A stretch of DNA of 64,000 nt from Chlorobium sp. (GTDB taxonomy: Bacteria; Bacteroidota; Chlorobiia; Chlorobiales; Chlorobiaceae), in assembly GCA_028282595.1 (NCBI GenBank), contig JANQHQ010000004.1, positions 17,620-81,619 of the forward strand. The letters run 5' to 3'. Positions 26,593 to 36,336 of this stretch are shown here, one piece after another. The position numbers and the translations under genes were made by a program. Every line of letters starts with the position of its first letter. Position 1 is the first letter of the stretch. The notes beneath the pieces are model-generated. The model was not told the DNA's origin and made no database searches. It worked only from the letters and a program-made list of their open reading frames with translations.

Positions 26593-28890
26593 TTACGCCC
26601 TCCCTCTCGTTCTGAGTTTCAGCATGGCGAATATTCCCACGGCCGCGATCGCCAGCACCGTCATCTCACCGAGCGTGTCGAGAGCCCTGAAATCCACGAG
26701 AATGACGTTGACGATGTTGCGGCCCTTCCCTTCCGGAAGACTGGCGGCCGCGAAAAAACGCTTCAGTTCCGGCGAAAGTTCGAACGAGGTAGCGTAGAGC
26801 ACGATCAGCGTCATGAACACCCCGACGCCCCCCGCGATCAGCGAGTCCCTGACCCGGTTCGAGGAGCGGGAAAGTTTCAGAAAGCGCGGAAGCCTGTAGA
26901 GCACCAGCACGAAAAGAATCACGTTGAGCGTCTCGATGGCGAACGTCGTGAGCGCGACATCGGGAGCGCCGTATATCACGAAGATGATACCGATGGAAAA
27001 GCCGAGCACGCCGAGCGCCACAATCGACTTCAACCTCGATTTCGAGGTTATCAGAAGAACGGTCGAGACAACGATGATGAACGCCAGCGCCACCTCGTAG
27101 AAGGTGACGGCAACGGCCGGCTCCAGTACGAAACGGCCGGCCGACCGGTAGAGCGCGAAAGAAGCGAGCGAGATGGCCGTCACGACGATCACGATGATGT
27201 AGTTGCGCAGATAACCGTTCTGCAGCAGGCGCGTCTGCAGCCTCGCCAGCGAAGAGAGCAGGCGCAGGGAGCCCTCGTACCACGCGGAAGGCTTCAGGAG
27301 GGCCGGAGCCCGAAGCGCAAGCAGCCGTTCGGGCATCCGGGAACGGACAAGGAAGAGCACGCCGCCCAGAAGCAGCGTGACGAAACTCAGCAGGAGGACC
27401 AGGTTGAATCCCTGCCATATCGATATCTTCAGACTGAGCGTTTCCGAAAGAATGCTCAGGGCGGATTGCTGGAGCATCACGGCAATGAAAACGCCCGGAA
27501 ACAGCCCGAAGAGCAGCCCCAGGACCGCGAGCAGTGCCGGACCGATAAGCATCTTCAGCGGCGCTTCACCCGGCGGCCGCGGCGTCAGCAGTGTTTCGCC
27601 CCAGAAGGGCTTGAAGCCGACGAAAAGCGTTATCATCACGATGAAAGCGTTGGCGGCCACGGCGGCGGCGATAAGAAAGACGCCCCAGTACTCGAGCTCG
27701 AGAATCGCCTTGTAGACCGTCTCCTTGCCGATGAATCCGACCAGAGGAATGATCCCCATCATCGAAAACGAGGCCAGCGCCGCGGTCACTGCGGTGACGG
27801 GCATCGCCCGGCGCAGTCCGCCGAGCTTCATCACATCGCGCGCTCCGGTCTCGTGGTCCAGCGTGCCCGCGACCAGAAAGAGCGTACCCTTGTACAGAGA
27901 GTGCGCGATCAGATAGATGAAGAACGCCTTGACAGCCAGCTCCGACCCGATGCCGAGCAGCATGACGAGCGTGCCCAGCACGCTGAGGGTCGAGTAGGCC
28001 AGGAGCTTTTTCAGATCGGTCTGCCCGAAGGCGAGAAGAGCCGCGAACAGCATGGTTGCCGTTCCCGCGATCAGAACCGTATCCTGCCAGAGCGGTGTTC
28101 CCCCGATCTCGTGGTTCATTCTTGCGATCAGGTAAATCCCGGCCTTTACCATGGTCGCCGAATGCAGGTAGGCGCTGACCGGCGCGGGGGCTTCCATGGC
28201 GTTGGGCAACCAGAAATGGAACGGAAACTGCGCCGACTTGGTAAACGCCGCGAAAAGCAACAGGATCGCGATCGCCGGATAGAGCGCGTGGGAGGTGATT
28301 ATTCCGCTCATACCGTAAAAGGAAGAGATCTCGACGCTACCCGTCACGCGATGGAGGAGGATCGTACCCGCAAGCAGGGCGAGGCCGCCGCCCCCAGTCA
28401 CCAGCAGCGCCTGCAGGGCCGCCCTGCGCGCCGATTCCTTCCGGTGGTCGAAGCCTATGAGCAGGAACGAGCTGATCCCGGTAAGCTCCCAGAACACGAA
28501 CATCAAGAGCATGTTGTCGGAAAGCACCAAGCCCAGCATGGAGGTCATGAACACGCCGATGGAGAGGAAAAACCTTCCGGTGTTCGCATAGTGCTTCATG
28601 TATGCCCCCGCATAGAGAAACACCGCGGCGCCGACGAGGGTGATGATCAGCGCGAAAGTCAGGCTCAGGCCGTCGAGGAGAAAAGAAAAATTGACGCCGA
28701 GCGACGGAACCCAGGGCACCGATTCCCGTATGACCTCTCCGGCCGCGACCTCGGGATAGCGGGAGAGAAAACCGAAAAACATGAACAGGGGAAAAATCAC
28801 GGCTATCCAGCCGAAATTTTCCCTGAACCGTCTATAGAGAACCGGTGCCAGCGCGGACGCCAGAAATCCTGTAACAAGAAGACTCAGCAC
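26593..28890 (-). CDS. mnhA: Mrp antiporter subunit A
   Basis: Largest Mrp subunit, 765 residues with about twenty membrane helices. The N-terminal two thirds are NuoL-like (FVFWELTGISSFLLIGFDH carries the key Glu; FPFHFWLPNAMEAPAPVSAYL follows). The C-terminal part matches the MrpA tail (YGAPDVALTTFAIETLNVILF, a NuoJ-like segment). The start is a GTG at 28890 behind an AAAGGA sequence. First gene of the mnhABCDEFG operon, which together exchanges Na+ for H+ across the cytoplasmic membrane. Confidence 0.94.
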   Translation of the reverse strand: MLSLLVTGFLASALAPVLYRRFRENFGWIAVIFPLFMFFGFLSRYPEVAAGEVIRESVPWVPSLGVNFSFLLDGLSLTFALIITLVGAAVFLYAGAYMKHYANTGRFFLSIGVFMTSMLGLVLSDNMLLMFVFWELTGISSFLLIGFDHRKESARRAALQALLVTGGGGLALLAGTILLHRVTGSVEISSFYGMSGIITSHALYPAIAILLLFAAFTKSAQFPFHFWLPNAMEAPAPVSAYLHSATMVKAGIYLIARMNHEIGGTPLWQDTVLIAGTATMLFAALLAFGQTDLKKLLAYSTLSVLGTLVMLLGIGSELAVKAFFIYLIAHSLYKGTLFLVAGTLDHETGARDVMKLGGLRRAMPVTAVTAALASFSMMGIIPLVGFIGKETVYKAILELEYWGVFLIAAAVAANAFIVMITLFVGFKPFWGETLLTPRPPGEAPLKMLIGPALLAVLGLLFGLFPGVFIAVMLQQSALSILSETLSLKISIWQGFNLVLLLSFVTLLLGGVLFLVRSRMPERLLALRAPALLKPSAWYEGSLRLLSSLARLQTRLLQNGYLRNYIIVIVVTAISLASFALYRSAGRFVLEPAVAVTFYEVALAFIIVVSTVLLITSKSRLKSIVALGVLGFSIGIIFVIYGAPDVALTTFAIETLNVILFVLVLYRLPRFLKLSRSSNRVRDSLIAGGVGVFMTLIVLYATSFELSPELKRFFAAASLPEGKGRNIVNVILVDFRALDTLGEMTVLAIAAVGIFAMLKLRTRGRA

Positions 28891-28968
28891 ATCCTTTGTT
28901 CCTGAATGATTGATTGCGCCTCAACCCAACCGCCGAAAGCGCCCGGATGTTCCCCGCGCTACGGGGAT

Positions 28969-30132
28969 TCAGCGGTCGGCGTACTCGAAACGTTCGGAAT
29001 GGAGCACCTTGCCGTCGCCATTGACGACCTTTACCGTCCAGGTTCCCGTCATGCCGGGGCCGAGCGATTTCCTCGACCATACTCTCCAGCTTTTTCCGCC
29101 GGCTCTGCCCACCGGAATTTTTCTGACAGTGCCCCCTCCGTACTCCCATACGTGATAAAGCCTCTTGCCCTGCTGGTTCAGCACCTCGCTGAAGTAAAAC
29201 ACTTCGCGAGTCCCGGCGGAAAGCCTGCAGACCGAATCGACCGGTTCCCGGCGTCGCCTGTCCACGCGGGTGCTGAAGGTCGCCCTCCCTACATATTCCG
29301 AACCGGTCCATTCCGGACAGGGAACCGACGCCTTCTCCCCTGCGGCGGGCGACTCCGGTACGGCGGCAGGTCGTTGCACCACCTCAGGAACCGCGGAACG
29401 ATCGGGAGTCTCTTCCTGTACTGCTTGTGCTGAAGACGTGGAGGCATTCACCGCGACAGGTGTCTCCGCGTCCTGCCCGGCCGGCAGCGAAACACCCCCT
29501 TCACCGGCGGCCTGCGAGGCCTCCCGGAGTGATTCCTCCGGCGGCCACGCCTCCTGACGGTCGACCGCAGCGGAAAGCCCGGGACCGGCTGTGGAAGAAA
29601 ACGCCTCCGGGGAAGGCTCCGAAATGGAACGAACGAGTGCGCCCAGCGAGAACACGATAACGATGCTGCCGACGACTATCGCGGCGACCGGAATGACTTT
29701 GCTCCGCATCAGATCGTCCAGCCAGAGAGGCCTTCCGGTTTCGGGTTCCGGGTCTTCCCAGACGCTTCCCGGCACGAACGCCCCGAAATTCTCCTCTCCT
29801 TCGGGAACACCCGCGAGTTCCTCGTCCCGGATCGCGGAACCTTCGTTCTCCCCCAGCGCAGACGGGTCCGGAATGCCGAACTCCTTCCGGCAGCTTTCGA
29901 GCAGCCCCCAGTCTTTGAAGCCGACCACCCGTGCGTACTTTTTCAGAAAGACGTGCACATAGACCGACGGCAGAAGCGCCAGGTCGTCCGCCTCGATCGA
30001 CTCCAGAAACTTCTTTCGTATCCTGGTCCTCGCACTGAGCTCCTCCAGGGAGAAACCGAGCGCTTTTCGGGCCTCGACCAGCTTCCGGACGAGTTTCGCG
30101 CCCTCCGGGCCGAACTTTTTTCTTTCTTCCAT
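28969..30132 (-). CDS. RodZ-like HTH membrane protein with DUF2914 domain
   Basis: About 387 residues. The N-terminal HTH_25-type domain (residues 8-100: ALGFSLEELSARTRIRKKFL and PSVYVHVFLKKYARVVG) matches RodZ. One membrane helix follows (about residues 180-203: KVIPVAAIVVGSIVIVF), then a Pro/Ala/Glu-rich linker, then a C-terminal domain resembling DUF2914 (YHVWEYGGGTVRKIPV, WRVWSRKSL, TGTWTVKVVN). RodZ organises cell shape by linking MreB to the wall; the DUF2914 end replaces the usual RodZ tail, so the role may differ. The ATG at 30132 is used because upstream in-frame codons are not family-like. A paralogue lies directly upstream. Confidence 0.82.
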   Translation of the reverse strand: MEERKKFGPEGAKLVRKLVEARKALGFSLEELSARTRIRKKFLESIEADDLALLPSVYVHVFLKKYARVVGFKDWGLLESCRKEFGIPDPSALGENEGSAIRDEELAGVPEGEENFGAFVPGSVWEDPEPETGRPLWLDDLMRSKVIPVAAIVVGSIVIVFSLGALVRSISEPSPEAFSSTAGPGLSAAVDRQEAWPPEESLREASQAAGEGGVSLPAGQDAETPVAVNASTSSAQAVQEETPDRSAVPEVVQRPAAVPESPAAGEKASVPCPEWTGSEYVGRATFSTRVDRRRREPVDSVCRLSAGTREVFYFSEVLNQQGKRLYHVWEYGGGTVRKIPVGRAGGKSWRVWSRKSLGPGMTGTWTVKVVNGDGKVLHSERFEYADR

Positions 30133-30297
30133 GACAGAAACCTTTCTCCGGCAACGACATAGCATAGAGGCCGTGCGGGAGACCGGAAAGTGAGATATCC
30201 TGGTTGTGTCCCCTCCGTGTATCCGGAGGGCACTGCGGATTAATGTACGATATTTTTCCTATGACCGGGGAACCGGAACCGAAGGAATTCGGGGGAA

Positions 30298-31569
30298 TCA
30301 GCGGGTCGCGAAGCGTATCGGCACGGTCAGCCACGCTTCAACCGGATCACCGCCCCGCATGCCGGGAGAGTAGGACGAACGCATGACGGCATCGATGGCC
30401 GCATCGTCGAAAACGGTCTGGTCTGCCGGCACGCGCCTGGTGACTCGAGCCTTCAACGGCTTGCCGTCACTGCCGATCAGAACTGTCACGAAAACCTTGC
30501 CGCCGATACCGGCGTCCCTTGCGAGAGCCGGGTACCGGGGCTGCCGCTGCCGGTCAAGGGTGGGGGAAACCTCCGGTAACGCTTCGAAGGGGGACGTCGC
30601 CGTTCCGTCGAGATCGTCCGCGGGCACCGCTTCACGCTCTTCCGTCCCGCTGCTCTCACCGATCCCGTTCCCGTCCTCCTTCACGGCAGCCGCCTGTTCT
30701 TCCGCGATCTCACGAGGTTCGGACAGGCTTTCGGCCCCGGCGGCCGTCGCAACCTTCAGGTCAGGCTCCTGCTGTGCCGGCACAGCGGGAGGTTCCAGCG
30801 GAGGCTCCTTTGCGACTTTTGTGTTTTTTCGATCCGCTGCAGGGGCCTCCTCCCCGGAAACAGGCTTCTTTGGAGAAGCTTTCCGGACGGGCTGCACGGT
30901 CTTCTTCTGCTCCCTGATCGATTGCGAAAGCTCTTCGAGCTCCTTTTCGAAGCGCTCCTGCACCGCTCTTGCTTCCCCATCCGTTACTCCCGCGCTGTCG
31001 ACCCCTCCCGGCCTGCCGGAGAGCGCCGACCCGGCGTCCTGCGGGCCGGTTTCCTGCGACCCCTGAAAAGAGCGCAACACGGCAAACAGCAGCAACGCAA
31101 TAAGGGCCGCCCCTCCTCCTATCACTCCCGCCGGGGGAATTCTGATCCCTTCCGTCGCGACGGATTTCACCATCTCCGCCAGCCTTCCGCCCGCACCCTC
31201 CTCACCGTCCGACCCGCTCGCCGGTTGAAGATCCGCATCCCGGGAGCCGGAAAGCTCTTCGTCCCTTACGCCGCTTCCATCGCTCTGCATAAACGATGCA
31301 GCATCGGGCATACCGATCTCCCGCCGACACCTCTCGATGAGATCGTCTTCAACAATCCCGACCGCCCGAGCGTATTTCCTGAGAAACACGTGCACGTACA
31401 CCGACGGCAGAAGCGTCAGGTCGCCCGCCTCGATCGACTCCAGAAACTCCTTCCGGATGTTTGTACTTTCACTGACGGCGTCGAGCGACAGCCCGAGCTG
31501 CTCCCTTGCCCCGGAGAGCTTTTCGACAAGCTCTTCGCCGGCGGAACCGAATGCCTTCATTTCCTCCAT
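30298..31569 (-). CDS. HTH membrane protein with TonB C-terminal domain
   Basis: 423 residues. The N-terminal domain is a close paralogue of the neighbouring RodZ-like protein (SLDAVSESTNIRKEFLESIE, LLPSVYVHVFLRKYARAVG). A single membrane helix follows (about residues 155-175), then a long Pro/Glu/Lys linker that could span the periplasm. The C-terminus is a TonB_C domain: QPRYPALARDAGIGGKVFVT, DGKPLKARVTRRVP, FDDAAIDAVMRSSYSPG. TonB domains transmit proton-motive energy to outer-membrane receptors. No exbB/exbD genes are nearby. The cytoplasmic HTH joined to a TonB tail is unusual and suggests a link between the cell-shape scaffold and the outer membrane (inference). Confidence 0.82.
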   Translation of the reverse strand: MEEMKAFGSAGEELVEKLSGAREQLGLSLDAVSESTNIRKEFLESIEAGDLTLLPSVYVHVFLRKYARAVGIVEDDLIERCRREIGMPDAASFMQSDGSGVRDEELSGSRDADLQPASGSDGEEGAGGRLAEMVKSVATEGIRIPPAGVIGGGAALIALLLFAVLRSFQGSQETGPQDAGSALSGRPGGVDSAGVTDGEARAVQERFEKELEELSQSIREQKKTVQPVRKASPKKPVSGEEAPAADRKNTKVAKEPPLEPPAVPAQQEPDLKVATAAGAESLSEPREIAEEQAAAVKEDGNGIGESSGTEEREAVPADDLDGTATSPFEALPEVSPTLDRQRQPRYPALARDAGIGGKVFVTVLIGSDGKPLKARVTRRVPADQTVFDDAAIDAVMRSSYSPGMRGGDPVEAWLTVPIRFATR

Positions 31570-31782
31570 AGCTCGAACGTTCCGATGAAACCGACGGCTT
31601 CGACGGGGGACCGTACGCTTTCGTTCGCTCTGCTGAAAAAAACGTTCCGGGGGGGCACAAAAAATAATTTACATTTTTTTCCCTTCATGCAAGAACACTC
31701 AGGGGGCGTTCCTTCCGGGTGAATCACGCCACGAAAACCGTAGACGGAAGCACGCAATCAAAAGAAGCTCCTCGACAAGCGG

Positions 31783-32841
31783 CTACAACAGGGAACCCTG
31801 GCAGCTCGATCCCGCTCCGGCAGTGCAGCCGTAGCAGTGCTGGCCCACGGCGACCGCTCTCCGGCCGAGCCGGTCTCCGTCGAACTCCCGGATATGGCTG
31901 GGCGAGGGGGAGAGCAGGGGAAGCTGGAGCATCTGGTTGAAATCGCAGTCGTAGAGCCTGCCGTCCCAACCGACAGACAGCGTGTTGCGGCACATCAGGT
32001 TCCCGACCGCCTGCGGGTTGAAACGGTCGGCGAGCAGCGTCATGTAGTTGCAGAAACCGCCCTTGTCGAGCAACGATTCGAGAAACCGGCTGACCGGCAT
32101 GTTGGTGATGGTGTAGAGACCGGTGAACTCTATCCCGTAAGCCTCCCGGAGCTTTTCCCGGTATGCCTCCTCCAGGGCCTGCTGCTCTCCGGGCAGGAAC
32201 GGTCCTCCGGGATTGTAGACGAGGTGCAGCTCCAGGCCACCGCCGGCCCGCCCGTAACCGAGAGCGTTGAGCATTTTCAGTGCCTCGATCGACCGATGGA
32301 ACACGCCCGAACCCCGCTGACCGTCGACGTTCTCCCTGGTGTAGCAGGGAAGAGACGCCACGAGCGTCGCGCGCTGCGCCCTGAAGAGTTCGGGATAGCG
32401 CCGGTAGCGTCCGTTCGAAAGAAGGATAACCAGATTGGTCCTGACAATGATCTCGCCGTCCGGCATCAGGCGCCGTGCTTCGCGGATAAACCAGGGCAGC
32501 TCGGGGTTCATCTCCGGCGCACCGCCGGTGATATCGAGGGTCCGGATTCCCCTCTCTTTCGCAATCGCGCCGAGGCAGTGCCGCATGGTTTCCCGGTTCA
32601 TCGTCTCGATACGGTCCGGCGAAGCTCCCACATGACAGTGGCTGCAGCAGAGGTTGCAGCGGTAGCCGGTGTTGACCTGCAACACGCTGATGCCGGAAGA
32701 GCAAAGAGGCGCGTCGCCCGTTTCGGCGAGTCTGGAACGGAAGCTGCAGATACCGCAGTCGGTAGTTTCCAGTATCCGGACCTGTTCACGGGCCGGGGCG
32801 TGGGGACTCATTGGTCTATGCGGCAGAAGCTTCGTCTCCAT
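31783..32841 (-). CDS. arsS: ArsS-like radical SAM/Cys-rich protein
   Basis: About 352 residues. The radical SAM cluster motif is YRCNLCCSHC (Cys-x3-Cys-x2-Cys), followed by a DITGGAPEMNPELP segment. The C-terminus is the DUF3641-type Cys-rich region: VGWDGRLYDCDFNQML and HCYGCTAGAGSSCQG. This combination defines the TIGR04167/ArsS family, some members of which make arsenosugars; no arsM or other arsenic genes are in the window, so the substrate here is uncertain. The ATG at 32841 is the preferred start; the frame extends to 33003 but is Cys-poor and not family-like there. ATG 32811 is another option. Confidence 0.85.
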   Translation of the reverse strand: METKLLPHRPMSPHAPAREQVRILETTDCGICSFRSRLAETGDAPLCSSGISVLQVNTGYRCNLCCSHCHVGASPDRIETMNRETMRHCLGAIAKERGIRTLDITGGAPEMNPELPWFIREARRLMPDGEIIVRTNLVILLSNGRYRRYPELFRAQRATLVASLPCYTRENVDGQRGSGVFHRSIEALKMLNALGYGRAGGGLELHLVYNPGGPFLPGEQQALEEAYREKLREAYGIEFTGLYTITNMPVSRFLESLLDKGGFCNYMTLLADRFNPQAVGNLMCRNTLSVGWDGRLYDCDFNQMLQLPLLSPSPSHIREFDGDRLGRRAVAVGQHCYGCTAGAGSSCQGSLL

Positions 32842-33054
32842 GCGGTAAAGCGTGAAAATGGTTGCTTTCCGGTCCTCTCCCGGTGCACATGCATAACCGC
32901 TTTTCAAGGCCAAATCGTTCAGACGGACGGCGGCGTATGCACAACGACACCCGGCTTGTACACCGTTGCCGGCGAAAATCCGGATTGAAAAGAATTCCCG
33001 CATTCAGTATCGTGTATCTGTAGAACACCGGACAATCCGATCCATACTCTCCCT

Positions 33055-34905
33055 ATGAAAACCGCCCCTCGCCAGCCCCGACCGCGACAAACGCTTTCCG
33101 GCAGCGAACCCCACGATACCCTCCGAAAGGTATTCGGCTTCAGCACGTTCCGGCCCAACCAGGAGCGGATCGTGCAGGCGATTGTCGAGGGGAGAGACGT
33201 ATTCGCCGTAATGCCCACCGGCGGCGGCAAATCGCTCTGCTACCAGCTCCCCGCGGTACTGCTTCCGGGCACCTGCGTGGTGATCAGCCCGCTGATCGCC
33301 CTCATGAAGGACCAGGTTGACGGCGCGAAGGCGAACGGCATCCGCGCGGCCTGCCTGAACAGCTCGCTCTCGCCGGAAGAGCAGGCTGCCGTTCAGCGCG
33401 ATCTGCTCTCGGGTTCGCTCGACCTGCTCTACGTCGCGCCGGAACGGTTTGCGCTCGACCATTTTCGCGAACTGCTTGCACGGGTCGATGTCGGACTGGC
33501 GGTGGTCGACGAAGCTCACTGCATATCGGAATGGGGGCACGATTTCCGGCCCGACTATCTCTCCCTCTCGGCGCTGGTCGGCCTTTTCCCCGACGCACCC
33601 GTAGCTGCGTTCACCGCAACCGCAACAATGAAGGTGCAGGAAGACATCCTCGGGAAACTCGCGCTCCGCAATCCGCTCCCGGTACGGGCCTCGTTCGACC
33701 GTCCCAACCTCTTTTACGACATCCGCTTCAAGGACACACTCTCCAATCAGCTTGTCTCGCTCCTGAAAAGCAATCCGGGCAAGGCGGGCATCATCTACCG
33801 CACGAGCCGCAAAAGTGTGAACGAAACCGCCGCCATGCTGCAGGCGAAAGGGTTCCGCGTGCTGCCCTATCACGCCGGGCTCGACGATGAAGAGCGGCGG
33901 CGGAACCAGGAAGCCTTCATCCGTGACGAGGCGGACATTATCGTGGCCACGATCGCCTTCGGCATGGGTATCGACAAGTCGAACATCCGTTTCGTGATCC
34001 ATGCCGACCTGCCGAAAAGCGTCGAGAGCTACTACCAGGAAACCGGCCGGGCAGGACGCGACGGCGAACCGGCGCGCTGCACACTCTTCTTCTCCCGGTC
34101 GGACATTCCCAGGGTCCGCTTTTTCATCGACACGATCGCCGACGAAGCCGAACGGGCAAAAGCGCTCGCCGCTTTGCAGAAGGTGATCTCCTTCGCGTCC
34201 GCTTCGGTCTGCCGCCGCAAGACCCTGCTCGACCACTTCGGCGAGGAGTACCGACAGGACAACTGTGGCGGGTGCGATATCTGCCTCGGTTCAAGGGAAA
34301 CGGTCGACTGTAGCGTCGAAGCCCAGATGATGCTCTCGGCCGTCGCCCGCACGGAAGAGCGGTTCGGCGCGACCCACATCGTCGATATCGTTACCGGCAG
34401 CCGGAACAGGAAAATCCTCGACTTCGGCCACAACCGCCTGAAGACATGGGGAGTCGGCAAGGAACGCAGCAAAAAGTTCTGGCGACAGCTCGTCGACGAA
34501 CTGCTCGCCCAGAAGATAATCGCGAAATCCGAAGGGCTCTACCCGGCGCTCTACCTGCTTGACAAGGCCGCAGCGGTGCTGAAAGGGGAAACTGTCGTGG
34601 AAATGGTGCGAACACCGGACAGGCCGTTGCCGAAAGCACCGGGAGGAGAAGAAGGCGCATACGACCGCGATCTCTTCGAACTGCTCCGGTCGCTGCGCAA
34701 GGAAATCGCCGACGAGCAGGGCGTCCCGCCCTACATCGTCTTTTCCGACCGCTCCCTCCGCGACATGGCGACTCTCTTCCCCGTAACCGCGGAGGAGATG
34801 CTCTCGGTATCCGGAGTGGGAGAGGTCAAACTCGAGCGGTACGGCCGTCGCTTCCTCCAGCTCATCAGGCGACACCGGGAGGAGAGCCCGGAACAGTCAA
34901 AGTAA
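33055..34905 (+). CDS. recQ: ATP-dependent DNA helicase RecQ
   Basis: 3'-5' DNA helicase for recombination and fork repair, 616 residues. Helicase motifs in order: MPTGGGKSLCYQLPA (Walker A), VVDEAHCISEWGHDFRP (DEAH plus the RecQ aromatic-rich loop), TATATMKVQEDI, FGMGIDKSNIRFVIH and QETGRAGRDGEPA. A RecQ zinc-binding region (CRRKTLLDHFGE, CGGCDICLG) and winged helix follow, and an HRDC domain lies at about residues 540-610. It is complete and stands alone. Confidence 0.97.
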   Translation: MKTAPRQPRPRQTLSGSEPHDTLRKVFGFSTFRPNQERIVQAIVEGRDVFAVMPTGGGKSLCYQLPAVLLPGTCVVISPLIALMKDQVDGAKANGIRAACLNSSLSPEEQAAVQRDLLSGSLDLLYVAPERFALDHFRELLARVDVGLAVVDEAHCISEWGHDFRPDYLSLSALVGLFPDAPVAAFTATATMKVQEDILGKLALRNPLPVRASFDRPNLFYDIRFKDTLSNQLVSLLKSNPGKAGIIYRTSRKSVNETAAMLQAKGFRVLPYHAGLDDEERRRNQEAFIRDEADIIVATIAFGMGIDKSNIRFVIHADLPKSVESYYQETGRAGRDGEPARCTLFFSRSDIPRVRFFIDTIADEAERAKALAALQKVISFASASVCRRKTLLDHFGEEYRQDNCGGCDICLGSRETVDCSVEAQMMLSAVARTEERFGATHIVDIVTGSRNRKILDFGHNRLKTWGVGKERSKKFWRQLVDELLAQKIIAKSEGLYPALYLLDKAAAVLKGETVVEMVRTPDRPLPKAPGGEEGAYDRDLFELLRSLRKEIADEQGVPPYIVFSDRSLRDMATLFPVTAEEMLSVSGVGEVKLERYGRRFLQLIRRHREESPEQSK

Positions 34906-35483
34906 GTACGGAAAAGAAATTCCTTACACCCCTCGACCGGTTTACATTCCTGTCTTCAGGGCATCGGTGTGACCTCCGATGACCGGACACATCTCCACAG
35001 TATCGGGACAGAAGCCCCCGACCTCCAACCCCCGAAACCGGAAAGTTGTTAAAAAGTCTGCGTTACAACAGACTTATTTAAGATACGGAACAACGTCCCG
35101 TATTTTCCGTGATTCGGTTGAAAAAAGCAGTCCGGCGGGGATTTTGAGGAGGGGTGCGCGTCCCCGCCGAATGGACTGCCGGAGAAGGTTCCGCTCTCTC
35201 GGGGACACGGCAAGCGAACGGGTGATTGCACCTGAAGCACCGTCCGCCGGACGGATTACGGGGAGCAATCCGCAACGGACACCACCCGTTTGCAAGCCGA
35301 GGAGAGAGACTACCGGACATCCCTATCGATTACAATAGAGGCGTCCTACAATAAACGACCGGGGCGATGGCAACGTCCCGGACATTGCAACAGTACACAG
35401 TAATTATAATACAACTATATCGACATATAAGCAAGCAGTAAATGCAATAAACATTCAGCCTGCACGGTTTTCATGCGTTCGCT
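34906..35483. other. 578-bp gap without a recognisable gene
   Basis: No convincing reading frame or RNA gene. It holds a 7-bp stem hairpin (AAGTCTG/CAGACTT, 35054-35075) and, at about 35334-35348, an AATAGAGGCGTCCT stretch similar to the right end of the MITE-like element with mismatches, possibly a decayed remnant. The last 90 bp are AT-rich. It marks the boundary between the housekeeping genes and the sulfur/CODH island. Confidence 0.5.
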
Positions 35484-35996
35484 TTAGAGAAAGAGCTGAA
35501 TGTCGGCGTCGGCCGCGTACTCGAGGAACATTGCGGCACCGCCGTAATCCACCCCGTCGATGAAATCGTCTTTCGTGAATCCGAACACATCCATCGTCAT
35601 CTGGCAGGCGACGAACTTCACGCCGACCTCTCCACAGAGATCCCGAAGCTCCTCGACGGTCGCCACGCCCTTGTTCTTGAAGGTTTCTTTCATGAGGCTG
35701 GTGGCCATCGAATTGAAACCGGGGATGTTGCCCGAAATGATGTTCGGAATGTTCCAGTTGATCTGCTGGAACTCCTTCGGTCCGAAAGGCATCTTCATCG
35801 GCATGGCCGGATTGCTGTGCGGCGAAACCTTCGCATCGATCTTCTTGCCGAGCAGCGGCAGTCCGTAGAAGGTGAAGAAGATCATCACCTCCATATCCAT
35901 CGCCGCCGCGGCCGATCCCAGGATGAACGGGGGATAGGCCCAGTCGAGCGTTCCGCGCGACGCGATCAGCGCCACTTTTTTCTGAGCTTCACTCAT
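35484..35996 (-). CDS. DsrE-family sulfurtransferase-like protein (DsrE2 type)
   Basis: 170 residues of the DsrE/F-like fold. The sequence has the DsrE2-type start (KKVALIASRGTLDWAYPPFI), a central GLPLLGKKIDA segment and a VKFVACQMTMDVFG strand whose single Cys (about residue 133) is the likely sulfur-carrying residue. DsrE2 proteins move persulfide sulfur in sulfur oxidisers. It is last in the minus-strand island, 340 bp downstream of a TauE/SafE exporter and preceded by an AT-rich palindrome. A broken second copy lies at 45736-46050. Confidence 0.88.
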   Translation of the reverse strand: MSEAQKKVALIASRGTLDWAYPPFILGSAAAAMDMEVMIFFTFYGLPLLGKKIDAKVSPHSNPAMPMKMPFGPKEFQQINWNIPNIISGNIPGFNSMATSLMKETFKNKGVATVEELRDLCGEVGVKFVACQMTMDVFGFTKDDFIDGVDYGGAAMFLEYAADADIQLFL

Positions 35997-36123
35997 AATG
36001 TTTCCTTGTTGTGGTTACCGAATACAGAAATCCGAACCAGCTTCCCCCGACCGGAGAGCTTTCGGGGACCGTGTCCACCGGTTTCGGGGCGCGCACGGAG
36101 ACCCGATCGAACGGGAATGAATT

Positions 36124-36153
36124 TTATTATATAACCATATAATTATATAATAA
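36124..36153. promoter_or_regulatory. AT-rich palindromic operator A
   Basis: The arms TTATTATATAA (36124-36134) and TTATATAATAA (36143-36153) form a perfect 11-bp inverted repeat around CCATATAA. It is about 130 bp upstream of the dsrE start. The core ATATAACCATATA is shared with 46121-46133 and resembles the palindrome at 52308-52329. The rest of the 35997-36336 gap shows nothing else recognisable. Confidence 0.65.
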
Positions 36154-36336
36154 TATTAAAAGAAGGGGAAAGAAACAAGGAATCGCCTGAAGTCTCCAAA
36201 AGCAGCCCGGCAGGAAGATCGCTCCCTGCAATCCGGTACAGAAGAGCGGTAGTATGTATGAACCGCTTGAACCCCCGGCTGAAGAGGCCTGCACGACGGA
36301 TGAAGGGCAAGCCGGGCGCCGGTTCGGGGAGCGGTC

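Noticed and set aside
30207..30229. CCCTCCG/CGGAGGG hairpin between the two RodZ-like genes as a riboswitch or terminator
   Set aside because: A simple 7-bp stem with no T run and no recognisable aptamer; at most an mRNA stability element.
35054..35075. Hairpin AAGTCTG/CAGACTT as a terminator
   Set aside because: The stem is AT-rich and only 7 bp, with no T run on either strand and no gene end close by.
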